Below, in pieces: positions 49,001 to 62,695 of a stretch of 64,000 nt of DNA. The stretch's first letter is position 1. The number at the start of each line of letters is the position of its first letter. The stretch spans positions 10,871,501-10,935,500 of the forward strand of contig NC_092568.1 of the NCBI RefSeq assembly GCF_037975245.1, written 5' to 3'. A model generated the notes under the pieces. That model had not been told where the DNA came from, did not search any database, and worked only from the letters and a program-made list of their open reading frames with translations. Both the position numbers and the translations under genes were made by a program. The DNA comes from Apostichopus japonicus. Lineage: Eukaryota > Echinodermata > Holothuroidea > Aspidochirotida > Stichopodidae.

Positions 49001-52000
49001 ATAACTGATTAAGTTCAGTCTATACCCGTGTGTAATATATTAGTTAAAATTCCAACTGATTTAAGAGCAAAAAGTGTTCGTCGTTGTGATTAATATATAC
49101 TTATTCTTAATGTGAAATATTTGTTTACATTTAATATTTATACCTCGCCTTTACCACCATTGCCTGTTGTGAAATCACATCAATCTAAGAGGTTATATTC
49201 GGATCGGCAAGATAGATGATTTTCAATCTAAACAGTTGAGAAAGTAATTTATTTTCAGGGGTTTTCTCTTGTTCAATAATCTATCTACGCTGGTATTTAA
49301 AGCATAGGTTGTATTAATGTATAATAGATACCCTTAAGTCAAGCCTCACGCGGATACTATATACACTAATATTAGACTGTTGTAACAAACATTGATCCAA
49401 CGATTAAAACACATACCTGCAACTTTCACTCTCGTTATTATTTGATTTTTACTTGGATTCAAACTCAGCTAGTTGAAAGCAATCGTTTCACTTCAAGGCT
49501 GGTTTGAAGAGCATTTAATTCACACTAACAATTATTGAACTCCCTTTTGTCACGGAAAGAACATTTTAACGGGAAGATAAATGGAGTACTAACCACTTTT
49601 TAATTTCGTCGTTGTTTTTTGACAACAAGGTCATTATAGCTCCCAACTTTCCCCACCCCACCCCCGTTCTCCTTCCCCTAGATCAGGGGTTCCCTAACTG
49701 GGGTGCATGAACCCCCAGGTGGTGCGTGAGTCCATCCCAGGGGGTTCGTGAGACCTTTCTGAAAGTCAGAACTAGAGTACTTTTGCTGAACTAAAATCTG
49801 ATATATCATATAACTTAGTAATGTACAAAAGTCGTACCTATCGACAAACTCTTTTCACGTTCCATACGCATATGTTGCCATAGTAGTACCGTACCGCGCA
49901 TGTAATAAATAACTGAATTATGAAACAGACACAGGCCGCATGACTTTGGTGAAGTTAGTGTACGCATGAAAGTACGTCGTGAAGATAAAGAGCTGATCTG
50001 ATCTTGAAGTTTCAAAATAAATATTTGCTCATCTCTTCTTTTTTTTATTACAATATTACACTATGAACTTGATCTTTTACGAAGCACTGTTATGCGTAGT
50101 ATAATAATGACTTTTATCGTGTCTCGAAAAGTTGGGGGTTCGTGGACAACTCTGACATCTACAGGGGGTTCGTGGGGGGGGGGGGGAAGTAAGGGAAACC
50201 CTGCCCTGGATCAATCCGTCAAACCCACAATTCACTTCCCGTCATTACTGTAATCGGAACAAAACCAAATGAATCTATAGATAGAGCGGAAACGCCATCG
50301 AAATGAAAGTGTCTTTGTAAGAACTTTCCTAATTAGTTCCCGTGGTCTCTGGTTACACCCGGAATATATAAGATTTCTCAAAGTTTTTTTTTTACAGGGT
50401 ACGAGATGCTACTTCAACTTGTACCGTGTTTATTTGGGGATGGCTTAAGAATAAAGATGAAGGTATACCCTCTTAAAATAAATGGGCAAAACTTTTCCAG
50501 ACCTGCATGGGTAACTCAACTTGTAACTCAACTTGTAACTCAATGTACTCTATACTTCTTTCAAAGGATTATTAACAATTTCACCATTTGCTTATCACAA
50601 CCAATGTAATACTGCTTAAACTATACTGTCCCTCAAATAGGAATAACTCAAAAACAATCTGAAACCCTTTTACAACAGACAGCAAGAAAGATGCGAAACC
50701 TTTTCCCGTTTGTTCATTGGTGACTCATTATCCAATCATGATATATATTTTTCAAATAGTTTCTAATTTGCATAATTGAATAATATTTTCATTCTTGGAT
50801 GATAACCATTTAGTCTCATAAATATTCCTATAACCAGATAATTTGAAAGAAACCAAGTTAAATGCATCCATTATGATGAGAGTGTTAGGGGTTTCCATCT
50901 AAAGCCAAAGTTGATTTTAATCAACAGGTGTTAATATTAACCACCATTAGAGATGCTTGTTAATAACAGAGGGGTATCCTTCTGTGATAATTATTATTCA
51001 AAATGGACAAATGGTAATAAAATGGGCGTGTACACAATTTTTTTTTAAATTAAGTGAACATATACTATAATGTTTCTTTTCACAAGCAGGCAGCCTTTTA
51101 TGGCGATAAAAGACTCCTACATGTAATCATGTTTGATTAACATGCTTGATTGTAGCAATCAATGTTTTGTATATTGTATCCGAAGGTGAAAGTAATATAG
51201 GAATCACATAGGAATATTTATACAGTGGAATCCAGTCATTGTAAAATGGTAAGATGCATGCTGCTAATGATATGAAGCATATAAACTCGCCTTTGGAATA
51301 TTCATCTATTTTTTAGACACCTACAATACTTCTGGCCATGCGGAATACATATGATCTGCATAGTTAATTAATTTGAAATTTTGGTAAAATGAAGGGTGCT
51401 TAGATGTACCACTGTTGAAAACGTTTCGACTGTGTATGATTATACCGCATATACATGTTATATATTTATGTATTATTATACATTTTGATTTTTTTTTAAA
51501 TATCCTATCTGCGATGTGGAGAGGGGGGGGGAGGTTGAGTCCCAATTTGTTGTGGGGATAACCCCCCCCCCCCCTAGTATTATAAGTAGTTGTGCCCGTG
51601 ATTGATTATTAAAATGATTGGGATTTGGTCGGATATCCAGATAGAAACTCTTAATCCCATATACGTTTACAATTATACAATTATACAATAATTATATAAT
51701 TATTTTTTCCTTAATTTCCTCTTTTCGTATTTCTTTACAGGAATTGTTTTTTCAGTCTTTGTCTTTGGCAGCCTGTTTGGATTCTTTCTAGCTAGTTTCT
51801 GTCTGCAGTTTCCGGTCACATTTCCATTCTACAATCCCGAGTCTTACTCGGCCAGCCCCGGAGACGCTAATTGGCTGGGAGCTTGGTGGCTTGGTTATAT
51901 CATCTGTAGTTTCCTACTAGCACTATTTGGGCTCTTATTCTTCCTCTTTCCTCGGCAATTACGAGATCCCGAAGAATTAGCCAGAGAAAATGAAGAATAT

Positions 52001-55000
52001 ATGAAGGCGAATCCTCTTCCGGCGAAGAAGAAAGCAAAGGACGAGGAAGAAACGGAAAAGAGCGAAGCAGGGTGTGAAAATGGACCGGTAGAGTTTATAA
52101 AAGGTTAGTTATAGCATAAATCAGTGGCGGAGAAACAGGGGGGGTTAGGGGGGTTTTAACCCCCCCACTTTTTGAAGAGGGGGGGTTGGCCCACACAATC
52201 AACCCCCCTAGTTTTTGCCAGTAATGCTCTGTTATAGCCTATGTTATGTGCTCCAAATGGCATAATAAATCAAATTATTAATTTGAAATTGTTAAAGTCA
52301 TTTCAACCTTTTACCTGGTAGGCTACATCAACAATTAACGACCGAAAACCGAGTTAGAATTGACCCACACATTATTTCTAGCCCCTTTCCCCCACCTTGC
52401 GCATTGGAACTTGTAGCTCATAGCGCTAACTTCACCCTACAACAGACATACACAAAATAACGTTTTGTTGCTGTTGAATAGCTTTGGAACTGTATACACT
52501 TGCCAACTTCAACGAGGTGAAGGAAGGAAAAGAAAAAGAAGAAAGAGAGAAAAAGAGAAAAGGAGGGAGTAGAAAATACGGCAAGAAAAAGGGAAGAGAA
52601 AGAGGAACAGTGACAAAATTATTCGAATTTGTAAAGCAAACAGCAGATATCACATCATATCAGTGAGCATGAAAATGGCGTTCCACGATAAACAGCCTCC
52701 AAACCATGGGGGCAGATCCTGGTGAGGACAGCGGGACGCGTCCCCACCAACTTTTTCAGTAGTGGGGACATGATATACCGTGGCCCCACCAATTTGTCTT
52801 GACCAATAGCTGCATTTCAAGTTCCCCTGTATTGAACTTTGGCGCAGTTTGATCCAGCATTGTGCAAATGACATGCAGCAGTTCTCATTTTATTGTATTT
52901 TATCCACAGTTGTTAAATATAGGACGGAAATCGCATTTGCGGCAGTCTATATTTGTTTTCTGGGAGAGGACCCCAGACCCATCGTATATACAAAAGTCTA
53001 CTTGGATTATTTGTCCCTGATTTTCTTTCTGCAGACGCCCATGTATTTCTCCAAACTAAATTTCGAAGCCATGAGATCTAAAACTTAAGGAGGTTTAGGA
53101 GCATCATTAGGTCTGGGAAGTGTTATTTCCGGCGATCTGGGAGGTATATTTGCCCAAAAAAAATCCCACGCTACGCGCGAACCCATGGTCGCGCTCCGCT
53201 TAGATAGTGTCATAGAACAGACACGCGTCCCCACCATTATCCAAGACTGATCTGCGTCCATGCTCAAAACTGTCGATGTGTGTAGTGTTCGGTTTCGGAA
53301 ATATCTGGTATATTTTTATTTCCTTCAACGAAATTTTTTAGTAGCCGTCTGAATTTTCGAAAATTCCCTAACCAACATTCTTCATCATACTTCATCATAC
53401 TCGTGCAATTTTGACCCGTCTGTTAGGGTTTGAAGGAGGTTTTTCTATATCGGTTGTCCGTAGATGATATTTTGTGCAACATTATGGGTATGTTTTGAAA
53501 TGAATTTATTCACGAGAATTGTGAATTTTCAAATTCTGAACAGTGGGGCTGACGGATATTGTGGGCCGCGATGAAGAATCACCTACAAAAGCAATGATCC
53601 ACAGGATATGTGATGAAGTCGAACGTGATGTGTGACTAGTGACAATCTTCAAAAAGGTTAGATGAGAACAAAGTATTTGGAAAAAACTTGGTTCTCAGGC
53701 AAAAGTGTACATATGGTTGGTCAGTTTCAAGCCCGAGAAGTGCCATTTCCGGTGATCTGGGGGTACCAAAACCAGAAATTTGCTTGTACCAGTTGCGGTA
53801 CGCTGCGCGCCAACCAATGGTGGCGCTCCGCTTAGATAGTAATACGCGCCCCCCGGGTTAGAAAATCCTGCATACGCCCCTGGTTAAATGCAGCTTTTCA
53901 AGGCCTGGGCAGTGCCATTTACTGCAATCTGGGAGGCAATATTTGCCAAAAAATTCTTGTGCACTTCGCGCCAACTTATGGTGGCGCTCCACTTAGATAG
54001 TGAGCCAGCAGTTATGACCTTTTATTTCATCAATGGCCTGCAACCCCCCCCCCCCCCACTTCTGACAAGAAATCTCCGCCACTGGCATAAATTAAATATA
54101 TATTGATACAAATACAACAATGTTATATCAAGTTATATATAGTCTGTGTTCAGCAGGGCGTGAAAATGGACCGGTAGAGTTTATAAAGGTTAGTTATAGC
54201 ATATATTAAATTTATATTGAAATGAATACAACAATGTTATATCAAGTTATATATAGTCTGTGTTCAGCAGGGCGTGAAAATGGACCGGTAGAGTTTATCA
54301 AAGGTTAGTTATGGCATAAATTAAATATATAGGAAAATATACAACAATGTTATATCAAGTTATATATAGTCCGTGTTCGCCCATCATTTTTAAGGAACAG
54401 GTTAAACATTGCTCAAAGTTTACCACAGGAAAAGGAGAAAGGGATAGCTTTCGTGGAGTGATAAAGGAGAAATTTTAATGTCCTAGCGATATTAATGTGC
54501 TTTAATCGTGCAAGTTAGTAAAACGGTTGCTGAGACTTGAACATGGTTTATTTGATTTTTTAGTTGTTGTTGCAAATCTTGAGAAAAAATGACTGATATT
54601 TTCTTCTATAGACATAATGTACGAAAAAAAGGGGGAAAAAAAGGAGGGGTACAGTTTACCATGGAAACGGATTTTGTTATGAAATAATATAGTTTTCACT
54701 TCGATTTGCTATATCCTTAACAGCGTAAATCATCTTAATTTCAACTCTACAGATTTCCTCCATGCTCTACTCGAGATTGCTAAGAATACGGTCGTCATGA
54801 GCCTTATCATCGCTGGTTGTCTTACAGCCTTCTCCGCCACTGGGTTTATGATCTTCGGACCTAAATTTTTCAGCGTTGTTTATGAATTAGACCCATCCGT
54901 GTCGGCCTTGGTAATGGGTAAGTGTCTACACGGGAGGGTAGACGGGGAGGAGAGGGTGGGGGGGGGGGTTCCCGTCCGATGGACATTCCGAGATCCTTAC

Positions 55001-57452
55001 CCCAATCAACAATCAACTTAGATTTGCATTTGAGATTTTGTAAGCATTTCCATATGTAAGTTAGGTTGTTTCGTACATAAATGAAAATTCTAGTTAAAAA
55101 TAAGTCTACTTGAAATCGACTAATACAGACGCACCTCCGTCAGTTTCCTATACTGCCGGACACTTGTGTGCCCTGCTGTTAACAAAGAGGAAACTAGTAT
55201 GTATGTATGTAAGTTACCCTGTTTATGTGTGTGTCAAATTCACATTCTATTTAGGCGAACATATTATGACAACATCATCCTGGACTAAAAAATACAAGGG
55301 AAATGTATGCCAAACATACTACCTACGACATTTAAACAACGGAATAATGGGAAATTTATTTTGGTTTAAATAAAATAAATTTCGTTGGTAAGTTGATACT
55401 TCAGAACACGTGCACAATTACTAAGGACAGTGTTGACTGTTCAATTTTTGAGGGGAATTGGAGGGGGATCGATAGAGAGGGAGATAGGTCGTGGGAGGGG
55501 TTTCGATTTTATCCAAACAGCTATAATACCTTTGTTAAGGTCATAAGGATTGCGTATACAGCTAAAGGTGAACCGGGATAGAAGAGGGGTACAATAACTT
55601 GTAAAACTAAACAATGGTTTAAGGATAACCGCGTTATGAAACAAAGGGATGGTGTCTAGCATCTATTCCTTCTTGGCAAATGTTCTGCGATCCTGTGTTA
55701 AACAGTATACACGGTAAATTGCTCATTAACCCTTAAAGGGTGTGAAGACTCGCGCACAACGAAACGTGTCATGCCGGTAATCTGACCTAGTTTCGAATGA
55801 GGTGTAACAGAAGTGTTAAACACCACCATCGATCCCAGAAAAATAAACACACACAGCTTGCTACCGTCGGTAATTATAGACACTAGTGTACAGTCAATAC
55901 ATACAGCTACGGTCAATACCCACAACACAGTGTACATAGCAGCGATGGACATCTCAGGTCTAGATAACAGATAACAAGGTATCACGTTTCATTACTGTCT
56001 GCATTTTTTAGCGACAAGAAGAAAACTTCACTTGCAAGCAACGGAAAGTTAACTTTTTCAGAGCGCGGCACGCGGTTTGGGACGAGTCTTCAACGCCTTT
56101 AACTTGATCATGTGTAGTATCTGTTCCATTTTCTATAGGGACTCGTGATATACTTACTTCACGTAATATTTTTGAGATCACACGGTTAGAGTCTTGATCT
56201 AAGGGGACTGTGGTTGAGAATGGAACCAATTGTTTGGTTTTCATATCTAGGCTCTATCTTAGGGTGGCTAAGACTTTCGAAAGCCTTATATTATGACGGG
56301 AATTTAATTAATGGGTTCGCATTCCTCTCCTCCACCCCTCCCATCCGCCTCTCAAGTTCCCACATTTTGAGGTTCCCATAATCAAAACTGTACTTTCTAA
56401 GTTATTACGCTGTTTCAGGAGGATCAGACCTCGCCAAATCTATTACTTAAACGTTTTGATCCACTCTTCTGTAGGTATAATTAAGCCATTTTCTTTATTT
56501 CTTTCTTTCTTTCTTTAATTTATTCATTTATTTTTGTAAATAATAATAAAAATAAGAAGAATAAAAATAATAATCATTATGATTGCATTTCGTATCAAAT
56601 TTTAGGAGCTTTCCTCATACCAGGAGCGGTGACGGGTCAGATATTAGGAGGTGTTATCATAAACCGGCTTAATCTTTCGCGGTACGGAATGGCGCTTATG
56701 TTGATTGTCACGACGGTGTTAATGATGTGCGGTTGCGGTCTTTTTTACGTTCTGCGGTGTGACAAGAGAGCCGTCGCAGGAATCACGGTCCCCTATGACA
56801 GCGGAAATGTAATACAGTATAACTTCACAAGAAGGTAAGATATAGAAAAATCTTAAAACCAGATCTTTCTTCCGTCTGACTTAATTTTTTTTTTTAAATT
56901 CAAAATTTGACTCCGTTCATTTTTGTGAGAAAGGATCTTTAAGGAATACCGAAAAACAACATGAGGAGCTTTTTGTACATGAAAAAAAATATATCCAAAG
57001 CTTTACCTATCCCAAAATATTTTCTACTCTCGATATAATTTTCAAAAAGGTAAACAAAAGGAGAACATAATAATAATAATAATATTAATGATGAAAATTT
57101 AGAACTTGACCCCGCCTCCACACACCCTACCCTTTGAATTCCTACTCACGCCACTGTAGAAGAAAAGAGTTTTATAACTTAATAGAGGGCGCTCTATATA
57201 ATGGTATCGCTTCTATTTCTCTGAAAAGCCGGGTATACTTTTTTATACGTATTCGCATATACCATATACGCAAGAACGCAAAATAACAAAAGCAGAAGAA
57301 AAACTGTCGCTTAGCAGTATTACCTAATTTTATACTTTAATCCTGAAATATTGTTGCACCTCATAGGCAAATTTTATTGGTTCATATTATTGATAACTCT
57401 TATTTTTTTCATTAATATTATTATTATTATTATTTTTATTTTTATTTTTATA

Positions 57453-57483
<31 letters not shown>

Positions 57484-57798
57484 TTATTATTATTATTATT
57501 TTCATTTCGGTAGTTCCCTAACTGCTCTGTCACACGACTGTAACGATGGATGTGACTGTCCAGAAGGTATATACCAACCGGTCTGTGGTGACGATTTAGT
57601 GACGTACGTGACTCCATGTCATGCTGGGTGCACGGATATCAATACCGACGACGGCAATGTGGTGAGTTCTTGTATACATCTGCGCATGAGCATATAGCCT
57701 ATACTGTTTATTTATTCTGGCAAAAGGTTTTCAGTATACTACTACTACCACCACTACTGCTACTACTACTGCTACTACTACTACTACCACTACTACTG

Positions 57799-57856
<58 letters not shown>

Positions 57857-60800
57857 CAAGACTATTAAGACTACTACTTCTACTACTACTACGACTATAC
57901 ATGTGTGTGTCGGGAAGGATGGTTCGTGTGAATTTACCAAGTTTCAATATTTTCCATTTTCCTTTCCGTGTTATCTTTCTTTAGACGTACACTGGATGTT
58001 CCTGTATCGTCAATAGTGATGGCTCTCTGGGGACGGCACGACCTCAGCAATGCGAGAGACCATGCAGTATCTGGGTATTCTACATCTTAGTGATGATACC
58101 CTCCACACTCTTGGGCACCATGGCTGGCATAGCTGGCTTCATGCTTCAACTGAGGTATACCTATATTGATTGAACTCATTATGTCTTTTAATTCGAAAAG
58201 GTTCGATTATTGCACGAACTTTGTAAATAATTTCCCTCGGCATCGCGCACAATATTGTAGTCTACATACAAAAATGATATTGTTAGTTGTTGTCATAACA
58301 GATGAACACCATTATACTTAAAAGTGTTACTTGCTTTCAAAAGCAAAATATCGACAGGTCGCCTTAGCCTTCCAACTTTGTTAGTCCATTGATGACGTAC
58401 CTATATAACCCTATTTGCATATAAACAATCGGGCTGAAGTTTCTTCTGTCATCATGCTGCAGAGGGATAGTTTTCAATTAGCAATTTATTTTTAATCGTA
58501 AAGTTTTTGGTGAATATTGTTTGTTGTATATATATCAAACGCAATAAAGCTATAGGCCTACCCTTAAAAGTATTTACTATTTCATATTACTTACGACATT
58601 AATCCGATGCACTAATCTAATTTCATATCCGTAGATCCGTCGATGAACATCACAGGGGATTGGCAATGAGCGCTGCGAATGTTTTGGTTAAAATTTTAGG
58701 TAAGTTGCGTTGACCACAGAACTTTTAAGTGACAATAGTTTGTTCCCCTAATATGAACGAAAAAAATGCCAGAATTGTGACGTCAGTAATGCTAAAACGT
58801 CATACGAGTTGTACTAATCCCTCCAGAATCTTTATTCGGAGCATTGAGCTATTTCGCCGTTTATTTTATTGTCCCTCTCAACGTCTGGAAATAATTGAAG
58901 ACTCAAAACGTTCTGAAGAGTACTTTTGGCGGTAAATGCTGGTCTTGTTTTCGGCTGCCAATATTTTCTGGTTTCTCTCATTAAGTTTTATCGTTTAATT
59001 ATATAAATAATTTTGACTGACATATCGGTTCATTTTAATGAACAAATTATCCAGATTCCTGACATACATTATTTTGTCACGTCACAGAGTCTTGGGGATC
59101 CATCGCTTTTACCTTTAATAGGGATTCTTTATGAGGCACATCGTATGGCTATTTGTTCGAAGTGTGTGCAATGAAGGAGGTGGAATTTTATTTCAGTCTT
59201 CTGGGATATTTGCGAGATAAAAACAGTATATACACGATTGCCTCATATTAGGGTCAGGGCGGAAAGAGTGGGTTGGTAGGTGGGGGAAGGGGGGGGGGGC
59301 GGTGACAAATATTGTGTGTATGTTTGTGTTTCCTTTTAGTTTATACATTCTTTCGATTCGCAAGATTCGTATAACTACTGTGAACAAACAGAAGGATGTT
59401 TTTCGAGGTCATTCTCTATCTGGACAGAAACAGAAATAGATCTACATATTTCCATTGGTTGGTTTGGAAGGGGGCGGTATAAATTTCCTTGGGGGTGGGA
59501 GTCGGGCGGGATATAAGGTACTAGTGTCGTGTTTTACTTGGAAACCTCTATAAAGTTCCACAGATTGCTAAAGTAACACTTCTTAAAGTCAATTTCTTCT
59601 TCTTCTTCTCTATTTTACAGGTTATATTCCCGGTCCAGTTTTCTTTGGATTTGTGATCGAGAGTACATGTGAGTTGTACCAGGCTTTGTGCGGTAAAACC
59701 GGTAATTGTGTGATTTACAACAGTGATTCTTTCCTGGTTGGCTTCAACTCGGTTATGCTTGGCGCTCAAAGTATCGGCTTCATTTGCGTAATCATCGCCT
59801 TCTTGGCCGTCAGGAGACAAACGCCAAAAGCATTGGTAAGTACCCATCGGTATGCCACTGTACATAAATATTTTATAACACCCGCCCCCACCCCTAAACC
59901 TACCCCACCATCCCATCCCACCCCACCCACCCACCCACCCAACAGCCAACCTTTGCAAACATCTCGTATGGTGTCTTCGTTGGCTAATAACTGCTATGTT
60001 ATCCTCTTCCCTCACCCCCCAACCCCCTACCCCATCGTGCCTATGTCTCTGTATATGTCGTTAGGATTTCACTAATACTCTAATATAATAAGATTAAAGC
60101 TGCTCTCGGACGCATGTGGTTAAGATGTTATGGACAAGGAGAGAACTATTTATGGGCTATGCCGTCCCATCCCCCCATGCCACCCAAACTTGCTCGTGAA
60201 TGATTTGGACTCTTATTACCAAGCATGCATCTAGCAGCCGATTCACACAGAGATTACAGTAATTTAACTGTAAATCTTAAAACTTTGTACCATAGTAAAT
60301 ACTGGATCGTGCTGCTGATAAATCTGATAAATCGGTAGCATGTGCTGAGGATTACAGCAGGGAATATACAACTCACTGATTACAGTAAAGAACTGGCGAT
60401 ATGTGTAATTCCAACAAATCCCAAACAACTGGATATGTTGGAATTACACATATCCTCAGTTCTTACTGTAACCCTAATAGCACATGCTACCGATTTTATA
60501 GCACGATCCACGATTTACGATTGTGGTCCTTTTCGCGTTCCATACTCTGTATGTATCGGATGCATCTCGATCTATCGTTGTCGTTCTGGTGGCTGCTGCC
60601 GCGTTTTAGTACGGTCGGAGCTAAAAGTCGGGCTTGCCTTTAAATTTGATCTCCACCACATGCATGGATTAAACTTGTCATCTATAAACTCCACCATGCA
60701 TGCAGTGGCTAACATCTTATGCCCAACTGATTACCACTTTACAGAATCAGTATCATATAAAATTATGAATTAAGTATGTATGAATCATTTTATCTCGTTA

Positions 60801-61151
60801 CCATGGAAGTGTATATATGGAGAGCTTGCTATAGCAGCTATACATGAGCTTGTGTAACTAACTTGGTTAAATTCTTTCCATGTACCATCCGTACATGGAA
60901 AGAATTTAACCAATTTAGTTTGTATAAAAGTTAAAGGCGAACTTTTGCATTTGAAGAAGATACTGCTAGGATCGAAATGGTTAGCCATATCTACATATAG
61001 GCTCTTCAGTAGATAAGTCATTTTGTTAGCATTTTTTTTCTTCCATCTTTTGAGAGAATATTTCATCTTTATTCATTTTCTGTCCTTCCCTATACAGAGA
61101 GGATTCCGTGCATTACCCAGCTCGGAAGATGAACTCGCTTCCAATGCATAA
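46041..61151 (+). CDS. OATP/SLCO family organic anion transporter, copy 2 (9 exons)
   Basis: Intact paralogue of the gene at 3620-16898: 689 aa with the same exon lengths and phases. Exons: 46041-46701, 51741-52103, 54753-54917, 56606-56834, 57514-57661, 57985-58154, 58635-58699, 59621-59835, 61098-61151. The signature DANWLGAWWLG and the 10-cysteine Kazal-like loop are unchanged. The differences I noticed are conservative or in loops: E9Q and T24K in the N-terminus, M to I in TM3, A to V in the first large loop, S to A in LHSLLEIAK, S to T in IPSSLLGT. No frameshift or stop was seen, so both copies could be functional. It lies downstream of the E-box-rich satellite. A CAG acceptor at 46002 hints at an upstream 5' UTR exon. 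Confidence 0.92.
47408..47789 (+). mobile_element. hAT-type MITE in OATP intron 1 (copy 2)
   Basis: Orthologous to the insertion at 4988-5362. GTTATCCG is retained on both sides. Internal sequence differs by small indels and the G-run length. Confidence 0.78.
48266..48691 (+). mobile_element. hAT-type MITE specific to copy 2 (OATP intron 1)
   Basis: The left end CAGTAGCGTAACTCC and right end ATCGTTACGCCACTG are inverted repeats. A perfect 8-bp target duplication TCCCGGCT lies at 48258-48265 and 48692-48699. Copy 1 has the empty site GAGCTCCCGGCTCCACC near 5764-5780. The interior contains the shared GGTACGCTCCGCGCC module. Confidence 0.9.
49684..50203 (+). mobile_element. hAT-type element 'CAGGGGTTCCC' in OATP intron 1 (copy 2)
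   Basis: Orthologue of 6644-7146. The right-hand target duplication has one change (CCCTGGAT). It has a second GGGGTTCGTGG near its right end that copy 1 lacks. Confidence 0.8.
50755..51095. other. ~340-bp segment present only in copy 2 (OATP intron 1)
   Basis: Copy 1 reads directly from TTTTTCAA to CAGCCTTATATGG (about 7695-7712). Copy 2 has about 340 AT-rich bases between the equivalent points. No inverted repeats or target duplication were seen, so it may be a deletion in copy 1 rather than an insertion. Confidence 0.6.
52122..54084 (+). mobile_element. 1.96-kb hAT-type element in the exon-2 minisatellite of copy 2
   Basis: Ends are CAGTGGCGGAGA at the left and TCTCCGCCACTG at the right, with a perfect 8-bp target duplication GCATAAAT (52114-52121 and 54085-54092). 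It starts 18 bases after the exon 2 donor. It has no intact coding sequence and contains another nested element (52705-53262). The GCGCCAAC/TGGCGCTCCGCTTAGAT module appears three times (about 53100-53213, 53740-53842, 53900-54001). It is absent from copy 1. Confidence 0.9.
52705..53262 (+). mobile_element. hAT-like element nested inside 52122-54084
   Basis: The left end CATGGGGGCAGATCCTGG and right end GATCTGCGTCCATG are imperfect inverted repeats. ACGCGTCCCCACC occurs near both ends. The flanks CTCCAAAC and CTCAAAAC are an 8-bp target duplication with one mismatch. Confidence 0.6.
54093..54385 (+). repeat. Exon-2 minisatellite remainder in copy 2
   Basis: Two intronic units (CAGGG starts near 54153 and 54267), plus the broken first unit left of the hAT insertion. 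The 54153 unit lacks one base (TTTATAAAG), so its microexon-like block would be 35 nt and out of frame. The 54267 unit is a full 36 nt. Confidence 0.85.
57068..57244 (-). other. Inverted segment in OATP intron 4 (copy 2)
   Basis: Reverse complement of copy 1 about 12218-12385, from AATAATATTAATGATG to CCGGGTATACTTTTTT. Unshared AT-rich bases lie on both sides. The nearby ATT/AAT microsatellite is a likely breakpoint. Confidence 0.85.
60303..60510 (+). repeat. Long imperfect hairpin in OATP last intron (copy 2)
   Basis: Counterpart of 16041-16256. The outer arms (TGGATCGTGC with its complement) and the inner 20+ bp arm are retained. The left inner arm reads CTGGCGATATG where copy 1 has CTGAGGATATG, which weakens pairing slightly. 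Confidence 0.8.
60863..60913 (+). repeat. Perfect 23-bp hairpin in OATP last intron (copy 2)
   Basis: Identical to 16609-16659, arms and loop alike. Confidence 0.88.
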
Positions 61152-61829
61152 AAACATGCAATGATCAACATTGAACGATATTTGCAGGATTGAGCAGCCT
61201 ATAAAAGGGGCGGAGAAAGTATTAACAAGATAATTGTAGGCAGAATTGTAGTTTTGATATGTTAAAGTTCAAGAAACACTTTAGTTCTAGTTAACGACAC
61301 TTATAAAAAAAAAACACATTCTTTTGACATTTTGTAAGCGACAGAGCATCCTTGGATGTCACTTTAGACATCGTTTATCCTTGAACAATTTTGTAATGTA
61401 TGATAAACATGTCATTTGATGGCTAAACAGTCTTTATACTTTTGCCATCATTGAGTTTTTGTGTTCCGTCTGAGGTACATGAGTATTTAGAATATATACT
61501 CTAGTCACTTTGATCGTTGAACTTCAGCTCGTTTAAAGATCATTTCTCAATATTTAAAGGATTATAGAAAGAAAAAGAACCTGAAATGATAACCATGGTT
61601 TTCATTTTTAAGGTCTACTACATATCAATATAAAATGTATGTCTAAAGTCACCCTTTACGTTGTCAGGAAAATGGTGCTCGTTTCTTTCACTTGTGAATA
61701 TTCATGAATGAGTCCAAATATAATAAGAGTTGAAATCATGTTTAATTTGGATTATAGAGTATACCCAATAGCTAAATCTTGTCAATTTTAACGCGTAACG
61801 TGTAAATATGTTAGCCTATATGTATGTAT

Positions 61830-62087
61830 GTACGTGTGTATGTATGCATGTATGTATGTATTTTAGATCATCCTGCAAGCAGGAACTCGCGAAGAAGCCT
61901 CATTGGCTTATCAAAGCCGCAAGCTGACCGAAGTCAGTCTCTTACATTCATATTTAACGTCCATGATTATGAATTGTTAATTGTCAACAACTCTGTAACT
62001 GGACGACATACATTAATCTTGGAGTGACTCGAACCGGGGACCTTATGATTGAAAGGCACCGGCGTTAACCACTGAGCTAACACTCCG
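61830..62087 (-). mobile_element. tRNA-derived SINE (copy 2)
   Basis: Same insertion as 31057-31314, nearly base for base. It sits in the probable 3' UTR of OATP copy 2 in antisense orientation. Confidence 0.7.
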
Positions 62088-62695
62088 TATATATGTAGGC
62101 CTATGGCATTTTACATGCCGCTAAGCTATATTCATTGTCTCATATAGTTTATTCTTTCATGTGGGTTTCTTATCGAAGTTGGTTTTTTGAAAAGGTATAT
62201 TTAACGGATAGATCGTATAGTCACTTTATGACGATGTATATAAATTCCGCGTTTTCAAATAGCGATGTGCTAGACTTATATTATATATATTAGTCTAATA
62301 TTTGTCTTCCATAGAGTAAATGATATAATAATAGTAACTTATATCATTATAATATATATCTTTATATAACTCCATAGCGTCATTTACTTTCATAGTTCAT
62401 ACATTATGATGAAAATAGTGAACCTCAACATACAGTATAGCATATAAGCAGTTTCCTTCTATGGTTTCACGTACGATTATCAGTTTGCGCTTGGTGCAAA
62501 TTCACGAATTTCATGACGTCATAGGGCATTTTTGACACCAAGTACTTAGAGATGGCGATGAATGTCTACGTAAATATCATGTCTTGTTTAAACAGGGAGT
62601 TGTTATGGAACAACTCCTTGGTTTAACCGAATTAATTTATGCACTCTATGTAATCTATAGTACAACCCGTTTTGTAATTACTTCTTATACAAGCA

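Noticed and set aside
52484-52666. Lys/Glu-rich open frame
   Set aside because: Purine-rich, low-complexity stretch inside a hAT element with no domain.
55698-55985. Minus-strand membrane-protein-like frame in OATP intron 3
   Set aside because: The equivalent in copy 1 is broken by a 2-base indel, and no start, splice or domain evidence supports it.
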